NCBI GenBank assembly: GCA_014155875.1
Contig: JACEFZ010017696.1
Span: forward strand, 248,001 to 312,000
Reading direction: 5' to 3'
DNA: 64,000 nucleotides
From: Cepaea nemoralis
Lineage: Eukaryota; Mollusca; Gastropoda; Stylommatophora; Helicidae
Notes under the pieces: generated by a model
Database searches by the model: none
Told to the model about the DNA's origin: nothing
What the model saw: only the letters and a program-made list of their open reading frames with translations
Shown: positions 35,087-48,126 of the stretch, piece after piece
Numbering within the stretch: position 1 is the first letter of the stretch
Layout of the letters: every line of letters begins with the position of its first letter
Made by a program: the position numbers and the translations under genes

Positions 35087-36989
35087 ATGTGCTGTCTGAT
35101 GAGATCATCCATGATGTCAACATGCTTTACAAGAAAGGACAGAACAAGTCTGAAGTACTGACATATGCCAGCTGTGGTCAGCCAACAACAAGTGAACACA
35201 ATGTTGCATGTGTGGGTTCTGTTGCCTGTGATGACAATGTTACTGAAATAATTCAAAGACAAGATAATCATATGCTAATGTTACATACACAAGCAAACTC
35301 GGATGAAACTAATTCCATAAAAGAGGAGAGTACAGAACTCTGTGAGGCAGATAAGACCCATAGATTGTTTTGTAATGAACGAAAGTCTGAAGAGAACAAG
35401 GTGAAGTGTAATGCTTCTGTTGTGAGTTCTACAGATGGCAGAAAGGAGAGGAAACATAAGAGAAGAGTTAAAGAAGGGAAGCTACCCAGCCAGGAAGCCT
35501 GTGGGCCCAGGTTTAAAGTCAATAAGTGCCTTAAAATAGATCAGAACAATCACATGGTTGAACAACCATACATATGTGATATTTGCAACCAAAGATTTAC
35601 ACAAAAGTGCAATCTTTTTAGGCATAAAAATATTCATGAAGGAGAGAAACGTTACAAGTGTGATGTTTGTAATGCAGGCTTTATGGGATTCTATCATCTG
35701 AAATTTCATATCAGAAAACACACTGGAGTGAAACCTTACAAATGTGATCGTTGTGATGCTAGTTTTCTGTGGGATGGTGATCTTATAAAACATAAAAGAA
35801 TACACACTGGAGAGAAGCCTTACAAATGTGATGATTGTGGTAAAAAGTTTTCTGTGAGGGGCCATCTGAATGCACACAGAAGAATACATACAGGAGAAAA
35901 GCCTTTCCAGTGTGATGTTTGTGGTATAAGTTATGCTAATTCTAGTTCTCTGAAGATACACAAACATGTACATACAGGAGCCAGGCCTTTTAAATGTGAT
36001 CTTTGTAGTTCTGCATTTACACGCCTTACTCATCTTAAAAGACACCGTTTCATACATACAGGTGAGAAACTTACACATGTAAAGTTTGTGGTACAAGTTT
36101 CAGACGAAACAGTCATCTGAAACGGCATATGACTTACCATACAGGGGAAAGACCTTACAAGTGTGATGTTTGTGGGTCTATGTTTTCACAAAAATATAAT
36201 CTAACTGATCATAAGAGACAACACACAGGAGAGAAGACTTACAAGTGTGATGTTTGTAATGCAGGATTTATAGGTTATTCTTGTCTGAAAATTCATATAA
36301 GACAACATACAGAGGAAACACCTTACAAGTGTGATGTTTGTAATGCAGGATTTATAGATTACTCTTATCTGAAAATTCATATGAGACAACATACTGGAAA
36401 AACACCTTACAAGTGTGATGTTTGTGGGGCTATGTTTCTACTAAAATCTAGTCTAAGTATACATAAGAGACAACACATAGGGAAGAAGCCTTACAAGTGT
36501 GATGTGTGTGGTTAAGGGTTTAGAGCAAGTCACCATCTTAACACACATAAACTGATACAAACAAGACAGAAATATAAATGTGACTTGTGTAATCTAGACT
36601 ATCTTTGCATCCCTGATTTACAAAAGCACTTGTGTGTACACCTGCGGGAGAAGCCACACAAATGTGGTGAATGTAATGCTGTGTTTTCACAGAAGTATCA
36701 ACTTAAATGTCATAGAAGGAAGCACACAAAGAAAAAGGCCTACAAGTGTGAAGTCTGCAGTGTTGAATACACATTGTTGTGTAATCTGAAACCACACATG
36801 AGAATACATACAGGGGAAAGACCTTATAAATGTGGTATTTGTGGTGCAACTTTTATGACAGGTTTTAATCTGAGCAGACATATAATAACACATACAGAGG
36901 CTAAACCTTACAAGTGTGACATTTGTGGAGCAGAATTTAAACAAGCATGTAATCTGGCACAGCATAAGAAAATACATTTAAGGAGATAA
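35087..36989 (+). pseudogene. C2H2 zinc-finger terminal exon, copy B (frameshift plus nonsense)
   Basis: Copy B has the same organisation as copy A: acceptor ACACAG at 35086 (phase 1), an acidic/basic linker with RKERKHKRRVKEGK, then seventeen C2H2 fingers to the stop at 36987-36989. Relative to A and C it lacks one C at about 36070 (GAGAAACTTAC for GAGAAACCTTAC), which breaks the frame in the linker before finger 7. A TTA-to-TAA change at 36513-36515 truncates finger 12. Fingers 7-11 are open in the new frame (from 36129) and fingers 13-17 after the stop. Finger sequences mix A-like and C-like residues. AATAAA at 37066 follows the stop. With two lesions it is the most clearly disabled copy, although short splice products using the first six fingers remain possible. 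Confidence 0.82.
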
Positions 36990-37065
36990 TAATCCAAATA
37001 TGGTGCTTATATTTTGGAGTTTAGTGGTATAAATTTCACAATTCTTGATTTTACATTGAAAACTG

Positions 37066-37071
37066 AATAAA
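37066..37071 (+). promoter_or_regulatory. Candidate polyadenylation signal, copy B
   Basis: AATAAA about 77 nt after the zinc-finger stop codon. Conserved in copy C (59881-59886) and altered to AATGAA in copy A. Confidence 0.55.
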
Positions 37072-37400
37072 AGTGATGTTATTCATTATAGATTGTTTTG
37101 AAAGAAAATAATTGTGTTGCCTGCATTTCACCATGTCTGATGTCAGCGTACGATGACGTTGTTGCTTCAGTAAGTAAACAGAATATACTAGCAACATGAA
37201 CTGGAGGAGAGTAAGCAGATGAGTGGAAGTACTAAGGCAGATAGATAGAAACCTAGAACATAAAGAATTATAAAGAGATGAGAGAGAAAAGATTGTCATG
37301 TCGAGTTGTTAGACTCCTTAGTCCACATTGTATAACAAACAAAATAAATTAAAGTAAAATTATTAATTACAGCATCTTTTATAGGAAGGTACTGTGAAAA

Positions 37401-37545
37401 AGGCTGGCTTCCTGGCCTAGAGGTTAGCAACTTTTCTCTGTAATCTTGTATAGTCTCGTAGGTAACGTGACAACGGTGAGAATCAGCAGTGGTTCGGATC
37501 CCGTCGGTAACTACTGAGTGTTATCTTGCCAAGAAATCAACTTAC
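37401..37545 (+). mobile_element. tRNA-derived SINE, unit B (internally deleted)
   Basis: Contains TGGCCTAGAGGT and GGTTCGGATCC as in unit A, but lacks roughly 50 bp after CGTCGGTAAC that A and C retain. Confidence 0.7.
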
Positions 37546-37654
37546 AGCTGAAAGATGCTGATGTTGACAGCGATGTCCTGTAAAGGATATGCAAAACAAA
37601 CACTGTGAAAAAACATACACACACACACAACGCAAACAGTAAGTAGATACCAGT

Positions 37655-37820
37655 TCCATCCATCATGTGCCATGCCGATAAGCGTGGGCGGTCATGTTTT
37701 GCCATCTCACTTGATCACCAGAGTCATGGATCAGCTCAGTGTTTCTGTCTCGACCATGCCACATTGCTAAGCCATCCAGGTATTAACTTCTTGGTCTTCC
37801 CTTTGGTCTCTTCCCTTCGA
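37655..37820 (-). mobile_element. LINE 3'-terminal fragment, unit B
   Basis: Counterpart of 21868-22040; same decayed tail. Confidence 0.58.
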
Positions 37821-37839
37821 TACCAGTTAGATAGTGGTA

Positions 37840-39363
37840 AACTTAGTGACTGCACACACCAATCTAGACAACCCAAACAGTAAGTGGCTAACATTCAGGT
37901 AGCGGTAAACATTGTTGTCAGGTCTTAGTCAGATATGACTGAGCTACCATATGACAGTAGACGGTACTACCTGTTTTCTGTCAGCGCCGAATGTTGGGCG
38001 TCAGTTATCAAACCCGACACCCCACATTATGTCAATGGCTTTGGGTGGAAGAGTGCAATTGGGAGGGTACAAATCTTATCCTGGTGCGAGGAAATGCAGT
38101 CTAAAGTCAAAATGTCAGGGCAGAGCAGGCCCTAAGCCTTGGTTGGCAGCTGATCTAGGATTGAAGCTCTGACAGGCGGACAGTTAGAGCATTGCTTTGT
38201 TGATCCGGCAGCTTCTGCAGCTTGTCTGGTTCCAGATATTTAGGTGTTACTTTTCCTCTGGAGTGAACTAGGCAGGCCGAGAGAGGGATCATGCTGCATG
38301 GGCAACACATGATCTCTATATTTTAGCCCAGGCTTTGTGCTATGGAGAGGCAATAACTCCATCCCTAGTCTTAACGGTCTTGGAATCAAAGCGAGTGGTA
38401 ACTGTTACGGGTTATAAGTCCTTGTCAATTGGCGTAGACATGGGGTGCCACGCGTTAACTCTAATGGTGGGAGACACCTACAGGTGTCACTGATCAGCTA
38501 CCACCCGCCTCAAGCTAGGCAGCCCCCGGCCAATTGGGTGCTGATTTGCCACAGCCTGCCTGCTTCACTGGGTGCTTGGGGCTAGGACAAAATCTGCATC
38601 ACAGGCTGTAAAACCAATGTACCAGGTACTAATAAAAAGAAAATAGAAACCTCAAGCTACGGCGTGCAACCTGGAACGTAAGAACCATGTGTCCAGGATT
38701 TTCCACTGACTTGACCAATATTGACGATGTGAGAAAAACGGCTGTGGTTGATGCTGAACTCAATCGTCTTAACATTGATATTGCTGGCTTGCAGGAGACT
38801 TGCCTCGCTGAGGAAGGATCACTCAGGGAAAACAATTATACCTTTTTTGGAAGAGTAGAGGGCAGGCAGAAAAAAGGCAACATAGTGCAGTCTTTGCAGT
38901 GAAGATTTCGCTCCTGGGAATGATTGAAATTCCAGAAGGAGGAAATGAAAGACTATTATCCCTGTGCTTGGCAATCTCTTGTGGTTTTGCCACCATTATT
39001 ACTGCATATGCACAGACACTCGATTCCTCTGATGATGTGAAGGATTCGTTCTATGAGGAGTTAGACTCTGTGATCAAGGCAGTTCCAAAATCCGACTACA
39101 TTTATATGCACGGTGATTTCAATGCTCGTGTGGGCAGGGACTCGAGTTCATGGCCAGTGTGCCTTGGAAAATAAAACATCGGTCGCATGAATGAAAATGG
39201 GTAAAGACACACTCACTCTACAGATCCACCAGCTAATAGAGCTTGTTGTACAACAACAAGGGCGATCGCAGCGACTGCAACAACTCTAGGGGTATCTCAC
39301 TTCTGTGTATTGTTGGAAAAAGTATTTGTCAGAATTGTTCTGCGCAGACATCAAGTTCTAGGA
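37840..39363 (+). mobile_element. LINE 5' region and endonuclease fragment, unit B
   Basis: The complete GC-rich 5' region (including GGGAGACACCTACAGGTGTC near 38470) is followed by the endonuclease domain. Motifs are IAGLQETCLAEEG, ITAYAQTLDSSDDV, and GDFNARVGRDSSSWP. As in unit A, an internal deletion joins WPVCLGK to an RT N-terminal scrap that ends at a TTGATTGATT repeat, where the next LINE begins. A frameshift lies near 38895. Confidence 0.8.
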
Positions 39364-39856
39364 TTGATTGATTGATTGATTTAGGAACCTACATCACAGC
39401 ATTCGGGGCATTCCCATACGTGCTCCGTCCCCATCCTCAGCAGCCAGCGAAGAGTTGCAACACCAATAGTACCAGTAGCAATCTGATTATATGTCCGTCT
39501 CGCCTTTCCTCTGAGCGTCGAGCATCGGCCCGATCCCCTCGTCACTCCTTGCTGTCTCATTCTTGCCAGACCATGATGATCCATTTGCTTCTCCGAGGTG
39601 TACACGTGTTCCCACAAGGCGCAACCACATCTGCCTTGTCATGCATCACTACTCCACCAAGTTTTGCAGAGCCAACCAATCTGTCTGCCTGTTCATTCCC
39701 CAGCATACCAGCATGCCCCGTAGAAAAGATCCAGACGATGCTTGCCACCTGTGACCTCCGAAGCAAAGCAAGCCACTCTGCCCGAAGCTTGCCTGTCCTC
39801 ACCTTCCTCAGCATGCTTTCTGAGTCAGTTACAGGAGATGATTTACGGCCTGACAT
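39364..39856 (-). mobile_element. LINE family 2 fragment, RNase H end, unit B
   Basis: Minus-strand frames 39856-39557 (IVWIFSTGHAGMLGNEQADR) and 39617-39381 (ending WECPECCDVGS). One frameshift near 39620. Same truncation point as in unit A. Confidence 0.8.
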
Positions 39857-40024
39857 GTTCTGTTTGTAATTTTTTTTCTTTTGTCGGGAGGTAGTTGCGT
39901 TGCTTGAAAGATAGCGTTAGTCGCTGATAACTACCAGACTGGCTGGAATCCATTATTACCAACCAAGGTACAGTTCCAACCAGGGGACAAAACTTGATGA
40001 AAGTAACCTCAGGGCATCACTGAG

Positions 40025-40098
<74 letters not shown>

Positions 40099-42432
40099 CA
40101 TGCAGTATTACCAAGTCAATGTGAATTCATGAATATATCACATATTCACCTAACAATATAAACAGTTAGTGGATTCTGACGTAGAAAAATAGCATTAAGA
40201 AATACCCATAATGAAAGGATACTCCTTACATAAGAGGGGGTGGCGGAGATTGTCAGAATCTCACTCGCCCACGCCTGGAAGGTGATGAACAAGGACAAAT
40301 GTGAACTCAACTAGCAGCAACTGCACAGTGGCCAATGGTCAGCGTGGCACACAAAGCACACGAGAACCCAGAGCCGGGCCAACACGAAACCCTGGCTGGG
40401 AGCTCAGACTGCTGACGACTATGAGACTGGACAGACGTGGGAGAAAGGGCTTGTATTTAATGTATTATTCCATGCTTGATGTATGAAAGCTTGTATGCTC
40501 TGTGGAGACTGAAAGTATGCTTTATTGTCTGCATTGATGATCTTGTAGATTTGTACATACGGAATTGTAAATGAGACTGCCGCTAGTTTGTGAGCGCTAC
40601 ATTATCTGAAGAATGTGATTAAATTGTTTTCAGTTATGTTACCGTGTGTTTCATACAATCATTCGTAGTGTATGATTGTGTTTCACTCCCTGTAAGAACA
40701 CACGAGCCATTGTTAAGTTAGAAGTAAGATAAGAAGTATGACACATTGCAACTATAGTTATATTTTCAAGAATCACAGTTTGGGGACTCATCTCAGAAAT
40801 TGAGCATGAGCCTTCAGTTGTGAGATGTAGGAACCTACCTGATGACACTTGAAGACCTAAAGTACACAGATTATAAACAAATGCTTATGTTTCTAATTTA
40901 AACATACATTAAGAATAATAGAACACGCAAACAAACATAATACGAACAGGTAATGTACAAACATCAATTTTCAAGCAAGGGAGATCACACTTATACAAGG
41001 GACACAAAGAATTAATAGGGATTATGAGTACACAGATAAAAGATCTATCAACAAGCGGAAGCTAGACAGGGATAGATCAGCGGACACAGATCTTGAATAA
41101 AGATGTTGAGGTAACATTTTACGGAAGCCATGGATAATATATCCATGATTAGAACCATTAAAAAGGGACAAATTGTTGAGGAGCATCAATTTTGGATGTC
41201 AGAGAGGCGTATTTTATGGGGTAACCATAATTATAAAACAAGATAACCTTGGTTCGTTAATAGCTTCCAGTAGTGAAATGTAGGAGAGTAGTGACTCTTG
41301 GCAACATATCAAGAATGTTAAACTGATAATAGACCAGTGGATAGATACGTCAACGGTGTTTCATACCCGTATGAATCAGAGTGGTACCTAAGTAGAGTGA
41401 TTTGACGAATTTCAACAACACACTGACAAATTAGTTCTGACTAATTTTTTATATGCATATACGACATTGTGTCACACTCTTTGGAATGAATTCGGTGACA
41501 CAATACCCAGGGAGCATGGGAGAATGTCAGAGTGTTAGAAGTGTAGCTACAGGACATAGAGAGGACAAGGGACAGAATAGAGTCAGAATGACATAGATAA
41601 GGACATACAGAACACAGGTAAGGACATCGACAGTGTAGTCGATAGAATAGAGACAGGACATAAGTCAGGACACAGAGTGGTCATAAGACAGGACATCTAC
41701 AGGACAGTAGATAGAGTGGAGACAGGACTTAGGTGGGGACACTGACGTGTCATAACCAGGACACCGGCAGGACATGACCAAGTGATAGGAGGGGACATAA
41801 GTTCACGGGACACTGCCCTGAACGGACTAGACGTCAGGACACTGAATAACCTAACACGGATGGACTGCAGTACGACGTGGCTGCTATGACAGCACAGGGG
41901 TCATGAACGGCACGGGGTCCAGTACCACGAGTCCAGCCGACCAGCCTGAAAACGTCAGATGGGACTCAGACAGTTTGAGGGGAAGGACGTGTTTCTGAGT
42001 GAGTGTTTAGCTATTGCGAAAGTGCTAGTTTGAAGATAGCGAGTGTACGACTTATGTAATTTACTGTGTGCTATAAGCGTACGTAAGGCGGCAGTTGTAT
42101 ATATATGTAATGAAGTCACTGCCTGTGGGCACATTGTAATTGTGATTAGGTTCTCCTGAATAAATTGTGAGAAGAACCATATGCATGACTGATGTTTTCC
42201 TTGAGTGCGTATGAAGGAGTTAGGATGCCTGTGTGCGTGTGAGACGCTGACAACGACCATTCATTTCATCCAGTGGGGTTGAAAGTATGGAGCTGTGAGT
42301 TCTAAGATGGCTAATAAGGCCTAGTTTGGCTCGAAATATTCTTTGATAATGTCTGCAAAAAATGCTTGACGTTCCAGGAGGAGGATCTCCTGCAGGGGTT
42401 TTTCTGTCCAGCCTTTTCTTCACAGCTCTTGA
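39857..42432. other. Non-coding tail of unit B
   Basis: Closely matches 23946-26494. No gene was found. It includes the conserved TGTGTCAC/GTGACACA inverted repeat near 41470 and the GGACA-rich tract near 41550-41790. Confidence 0.5.
40027..40096. repeat. TA dinucleotide microsatellite
   Basis: About 70 bp of uninterrupted TA repeats where unit A has about 14 bp. Confidence 0.97.
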
Positions 42433-42509
42433 ACAGAGATAGAATAGAAATTTAATGGCAAAAAGATAACAAAGTTGGGCATGTAATGTCACTGGTTGTG
42501 TTTGCACAG

Positions 42510-42566
42510 AAAATCTCAGTTCCAATGTTAAGTTTGTGGATGGCAAGAATAGACAATCACCAGAAA
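42510..42566 (+). CDS. Candidate 57-nt symmetric mini-exon, unit C
   Basis: Same coding sequence as the unit-B mini-exon, with acceptor TGTTTGCACAG and donor GAAA|GTAAAG. Phase 1 to phase 1. Confidence 0.5.
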
Positions 42567-42626
42567 GTAAAGAAGTAAAGCTGAAAATGTAACATAATTC
42601 TCAAACAGATAGCCCTGCTCATCCAT

Positions 42627-43474
42627 CCATCCATCCGTCCATCATGTGCCATGCTGGTAAGCGTGGGCGGTCATGTACTGCCATCTCACTCGATCACCAG
42701 AGTCGTGTATTAGCTCCGTGTTCCTGTCTCGACCATGCCACATGGCCAAGCCATCCAGGTATTTACTTCTCGGTCTTCCCCTTGGTCTCTTCCCTTCAAT
42801 CTTGCCAGTCGTCACCAAGTTCTCCAAGTCATTTCTTCTCATAAGCAAAGGCTAATGGGCGAGTCTTGAAAAAGGAGAGCCTGGCATATGAGACTACAAC
42901 CTCCAGCATGAGAATGTAGGTGGAGGCAGTAAGAGTGGCATTCCAGTGGCTAGAGGAGACTACTGCAACACACGTGTTTCATTACAGATTCAAAAATATG
43001 CTTAGCAAGGTGGAGGAAGGAATGTTTCGTGTGGAATGGCTCTCGTCGCTTTAGAGGTCACAGATTGTGAGAATTGTATGGATATTTTGCCCTGCCCATG
43101 CGGGTGTACGGGGGAATGAACAGGCTGATAGGCTAGCAGGGAATGCACCTCTTGGTGGTATCTTGCCTATGGACAAAGGGGAGGTGGTTGTGCGCTTGTG
43201 GGACCAGGTGGAGAAGGCGGAGGAACAGATTGAGAACCCATATGTGGAAAGAATGAGATTCTGTCCATGGTATTCTTTGCATTTTCCTCAGAAACCACAT
43301 TTTCACAGCCATTATCTGGTTTTCAGCTTGACTGCTTATTGTCCACGCTTCACATCCATACAAAAGTATAGGTTCAATGTAGCACTTCAACACTCTTTTT
43401 CTTGTTTCAGTTGATATCTTTTTATTGGTCAGTATGTTTTTGATCTTGCAAAAGGCTACCTTCGCAATGGCCCT

Positions 43475-43482
<8 letters not shown>
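42627..43482 (-). mobile_element. LINE C-terminal fragment with nested antisense RNase H piece, unit C
   Basis: Almost base-for-base the same as 26690-27545. The encoded fragments [19 protein letters not shown] and LENLVTTGKIEGKRPRG are identical, as is the nested plus-strand RNase H fragment (about 42843-43262). Only a few single-base indels were noticed. Confidence 0.82.
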
Positions 43483-44185
<703 letters not shown>

Positions 44186-44701
44186 TATTGAAAGTAGAAC
44201 ATGATTCTCGTGTAAGAGATGTTCATTGATAGCCCTGCCCATACACACATGTTGAAAGCAAAACATGATTCTCACACAGTTGATGTTCTTTGATAGTTCT
44301 GCTGATACTTTCTTTCTTTATTTATTTTTTAACTCTTTCCAACCCAGAAGTTTTCCTAGCAGATGGGCAGATGGGAAAATAATCTGTAGGAAAATTCAGG
44401 AGGGCATAACTTTCAGTGAAGCTCAATAAATACACCTCATCTAAATCATGTGCTTTGATGCATGTCACAGGGACAGTTGGAGAACTGCCTGAAAACAATA
44501 ATTATATCCAATATCTGGACAAGAAGAAGACAATATTTATATCCAATATTTGGATAAGAAGAAGACACTACTGACATTCTACAAAATATGAACATCATGT
44601 CTTGGACCCTGAAATACTGTATCCATACTGAATGACACATTAGTTTGGAGAGAACAGTGTTGGGTGGCATGATTCCCGGAAGACGAGGCAGGGGTCAACC
44701 A
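44186..44701. other. Intron sequence, unit C
   Basis: Counterpart of 27651-28173, with one copy of the 58-bp motif near 44603. No gene was seen. Confidence 0.45.
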
Positions 44702-45082
44702 GCATGAAGCTGGACACAGACCATTGCAGAAATCTTGGACATGAAGCTGGACACAGACCATTGCAGAAATCTTAGATATAAAACTACATGAAGCTGGACA
44801 CAGACCATTGCAGAAATCTTGGACATGAAGCTGGACACAGACCAATGCAGAAATCTTGGACATAAAACTACATGAAGCTGGACACAGACCATTGCAGAAA
44901 TCTTGGATATAAAACTACATGAAGCTGGACACAGACCATTGCAGAAATCTTGGACATGAAGCTGGACACAGACCAATGCAGAAATCTTGGACATAAAACT
45001 ACATGAAGCTGGACACAGACCATTGCAGAAACCTTGGACATAAAACTAAATGAAGCTGGACACAAACCAGTGCAGAAACCTT
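44702..45082. repeat. 47/37-bp minisatellite, unit C (about 9 copies)
   Basis: Same repeat as in units A and B, but only 0.38 kb. It ends at the same junction as in unit B (AAACCTTGTATGCAAGATG). Confidence 0.94.
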
Positions 45083-46466
45083 GTATGCAAGATGAGCTTG
45101 GAGCCCCAGAAGATTGTCAGCCATCCAGGGCAAGATGTCAGCAACCATGTTGATGGTGGCATGCCCAGCAATGCCCACACTTCTGTAGGAACCAGTCACA
45201 AGTCTGAGCCCAGTGTACAATGCCTGGTTGGCAGACAAGGATGCAGTACCACATATTTGGGAGACAAGGATGCAGTACCACATATTTGGGAGACAAGGGA
45301 CAACAGCCTGCAAATGATCAACAGGAGCAGATGAAAAGGAAAATTCCAGATCTGGTGTCTCCAGTTTATGTTGGTTCTGAAACTCAAACAAATCCTGCTC
45401 AAAATAAGCATTTGAACATTAGAGGTGAGAGAGAGAGGGAGATCAACACATCCACACGGAATTGGCTGTAAGCACCACCAGGTCTGTTGGCTCTAGTGCT
45501 TTACTGCTGGAAGACAAAGCTCATGCTACCATTTACATATGTCACAGAGGAATTTAAAGTCAGAAAAGCCAGACTTGTGATTATGCTGTACAAGTTAGTT
45601 AGTTAGTTAGTTAGTTAGTCGACAGATCATCCTCATTGCACATCGAACCATTCAGTCCATAAGTGCTCGGATCCCCTCCTCAGCAAATCCCGCAGCGACG
45701 CCAGTTCTGTGTTGGTTTATCAATCTTCTTTGGCTTCCTGCGTAGTGTTCTTGTTTGGCCACACCTCTTTTAATTTGCTGTTCTCGCAGTCTGGCCATTG
45801 TTGTAGATTCACAGTCATCACTTGGTTCTCGCAAAAGTCTTACTTCTCGTAGAGCATTCAGAATGTCGGCCTGGTCCATGGCGCGTCCGCCCTCCACAGT
45901 AGCCTCACCTGCGAGCTTGTCAGCCCGCTCATTTCCTTGTACTCCCGCATGCCCTGGCACGAAGATGAAACTAATCTTTGCCAGTCGAGACCGCTCCAGA
46001 GGCAGCAACCATTCTCTTCGGATCGACCCCTCCTTTATCCTCTTGATCATGTTCATTGAGTCGCTAAGGAAACAAGCCCTAGTGAATGTCTGTGTCTCGA
46101 GCCATGTTATTGATTTACTTACTGCCAAACAATCTGTGCCTTCCAGCCCAAGCTAAGAACGGGAAGAAAGTGGAATGTTAGCAGTGCTATCTACTCTGCC
46201 AAGAAACTGCTGGTTTCCTGGAAAAGAAGCTGGGTTTTCTTTCAGCCAAGTCAATGAGTGCCATGTGAAGTCTTGATGAGGCAGGTGCATTGCGTTCTCC
46301 TCCCTGAGTGCAGGCTGATTGTTGGGAAAGCACACGCAGTGGCCAATTGGTGGGATGACTGTAACCAGCAGTAAATACATGTCTTGGAGCTGGAAGATAA
46401 CTTTGGATGCCTGACAGGAGATACACAACTGGGAGTCATGAGTGTAAAGAAGATCAAGAGGCCATA
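45083..46466 (-). mobile_element. Decayed jockey/R1-type LINE RT fragment, unit C (interrupted)
   Basis: Counterpart of 30176-31006, with the same NQALYTGLRLVTGSYRSVGI and NMVADILPWMAD minus-strand segments. A roughly 30-bp tandem duplication (GATGCAGTACCACATATTTG, at 45239-45298) and the LINE insertion at 45595-46129 are specific to this unit. Confidence 0.5.
45595..46129 (-). mobile_element. 5'-truncated RNase H LINE insertion specific to unit C
   Basis: The minus-strand frame 46128-45652 encodes an RNase H C-terminal region (ISFIFVPGHAGVQGNERADK) and a LINE tail ending IRALMD, followed by a CTAA-type tetranucleotide tail (45595-45620). Unit B has the uninterrupted site (ACAAGTACCCAGACCACACA), and about 13 bp of target is missing here. 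It is a third RNase H LINE family in the window, and a late insertion. Confidence 0.82.
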
Positions 46467-46849
46467 ACATTTATGGACGAGTGACTATTTCTGAAGATCA
46501 GAAGCTTCCTGTTGTTCTTGCTCCACGGTGGAGTTTGTACTGTCAGAGATATTAATGTTGGATAATGTTAATGTTGGGCAGAGAGTTTCACTATGGACAG
46601 ACAAGTGGATGGAGATTATTCAGTTGACAGAGAACATTTTGGGATAAGATTAAGTTTATGTTGAATGAAGATATTAATTTTGGACATGGATAATGTTAAT
46701 GTTGGCAGAGAACATGTTATTGTTACAATTTACATGTAAGTCATCAATGTTTGACTGAGATGTTAATGTTGGATGGAGACTGATCGGTTAGTTGGACATG
46801 TGGAATTCATCAACAAAGAAAATATTATTATTGAACAACGATAATGAAT
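46467..46849. other. Intron sequence, unit C
   Basis: Counterpart of 31007-31389. No gene was seen. Confidence 0.45.
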
Positions 46850-47645
46850 GAATCAATCAATCAATTAGGCACCGTCTCCACAATAAAGGTTGGCTGCAAT
46901 GGATCTCTAACACTGTCTGTATCTCGCCCTGACTGTACATTCTGTCATATTGCTATTCATCCATCACTTGATGTTATCTTCCCACTTGTATCATTGTCTA
47001 CCTCTTGCTCATTTGCCTTCAACTTTACCTTCCAGTGTGGTTTATATAATAGTGCTATGTTTTTAATATGGCCAAAATATTTCACTTGCCTCTTTTTTAT
47101 TTTTTATCAACTGTCTTTTGATTCCCAGTTTTTCTACAACCTCTGTATTTATTTTTGTTTCTGTGAAACACAACATATGTATCCATGTCTCCGGGCCCTG
47201 TATTCTACTTTCTAATTGCGTGTTCATTGTTCAGGCTTCTGTTCCATATAGTAGTACTGAGTATAGATACCATTTGGCAATTCTCGTTTTTAATGCATTG
47301 TTAATATCTCTAGATGTTAATACTGATTTTATGTCGTTGAAAACATTTTTGGTAATTCTTATTCTTGTATTGATTTCTGTTTCACTTTACCATCATCTGT
47401 TATTACATGTCCAAGATAGGAGAAACTTGTTACTTGTTCTAGTATCTCCCCGTTAACTGTGATGTTCATTGATGGCCATTCCTTTCCACTTCTGACTATA
47501 AAAAAATTTTTTTTTTGGGGGGGGGGGGGGGGAGGAGGATATTAATATCTAAGCCACATTCTGCACTATGCCTGTTTACTTGTTCCACCAGGTTTTGTAA
47601 CTCTTGCTCACTTCCTGCTAGTAACACTGTATTAAACAGAGATGT
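46850..47645 (-). mobile_element. Decayed LINE C-terminal fragment, unit C
   Basis: Counterpart of 15448-16225 and 31390-32165, with the same AATCAATCAATC tail. It contains a T10 run directly followed by a G16 run (47507-47532). Confidence 0.72.
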
Positions 47646-47886
47646 TAATGCTGGACAGAGATAATAAAGTTGGATGGACACTTTCTTTCTTGAAAAACAT
47701 GTTGAACATAGAAATTAAAGTTGCTTGGGAATTTTACTGTCATTCAAACAATGTTTGTTAGCGGGAGATAATTTTGTGGACATATAATGTTTATGTAGGT
47801 ATGTGTTCTTATGTTTTTGAAACCCAAATGATCTGACATTGCTATTCTGGTGAACATCTTGGGTATATCAAGTTGTTTGTGTTCAC
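47646..47886. other. Intron sequence, unit C
   Basis: Shared with the other two units; no gene was seen. Confidence 0.4.
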
Positions 47887-48126
47887 ATTGAACAGCAGTT
47901 ACAAGTTAGTTTCATATCCTTTACAGGATGAACAGCAGTTACAAGTTAGTTTCATATCCTTGACAGGATGAACAGCAGTTACAAGTTAGTTTCATATCCT
48001 TGACAGGATGAACAGCAGTTACAAGTTAGTTTCATATCCTTGACAGGATGAACAGCAGTTACAAGTTAGTTTCATATCCTTGACAGGATGAACAGCAGTT
48101 ACAAGTTAGTTTCATATCCTTGACAG
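47887..48126. repeat. 40-bp tandem repeat, 6 copies, unit C only
   Basis: The unit GATGAACAGCAGTTACAAGT, then TAGTTTCATATCCTTGACAG, repeats exactly six times with almost no divergence (the first copy has TTTACAG). Units A and B have a single copy. Each repeat ends in a pyrimidine-poor but AG-terminated, acceptor-like segment. Confidence 0.95.
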
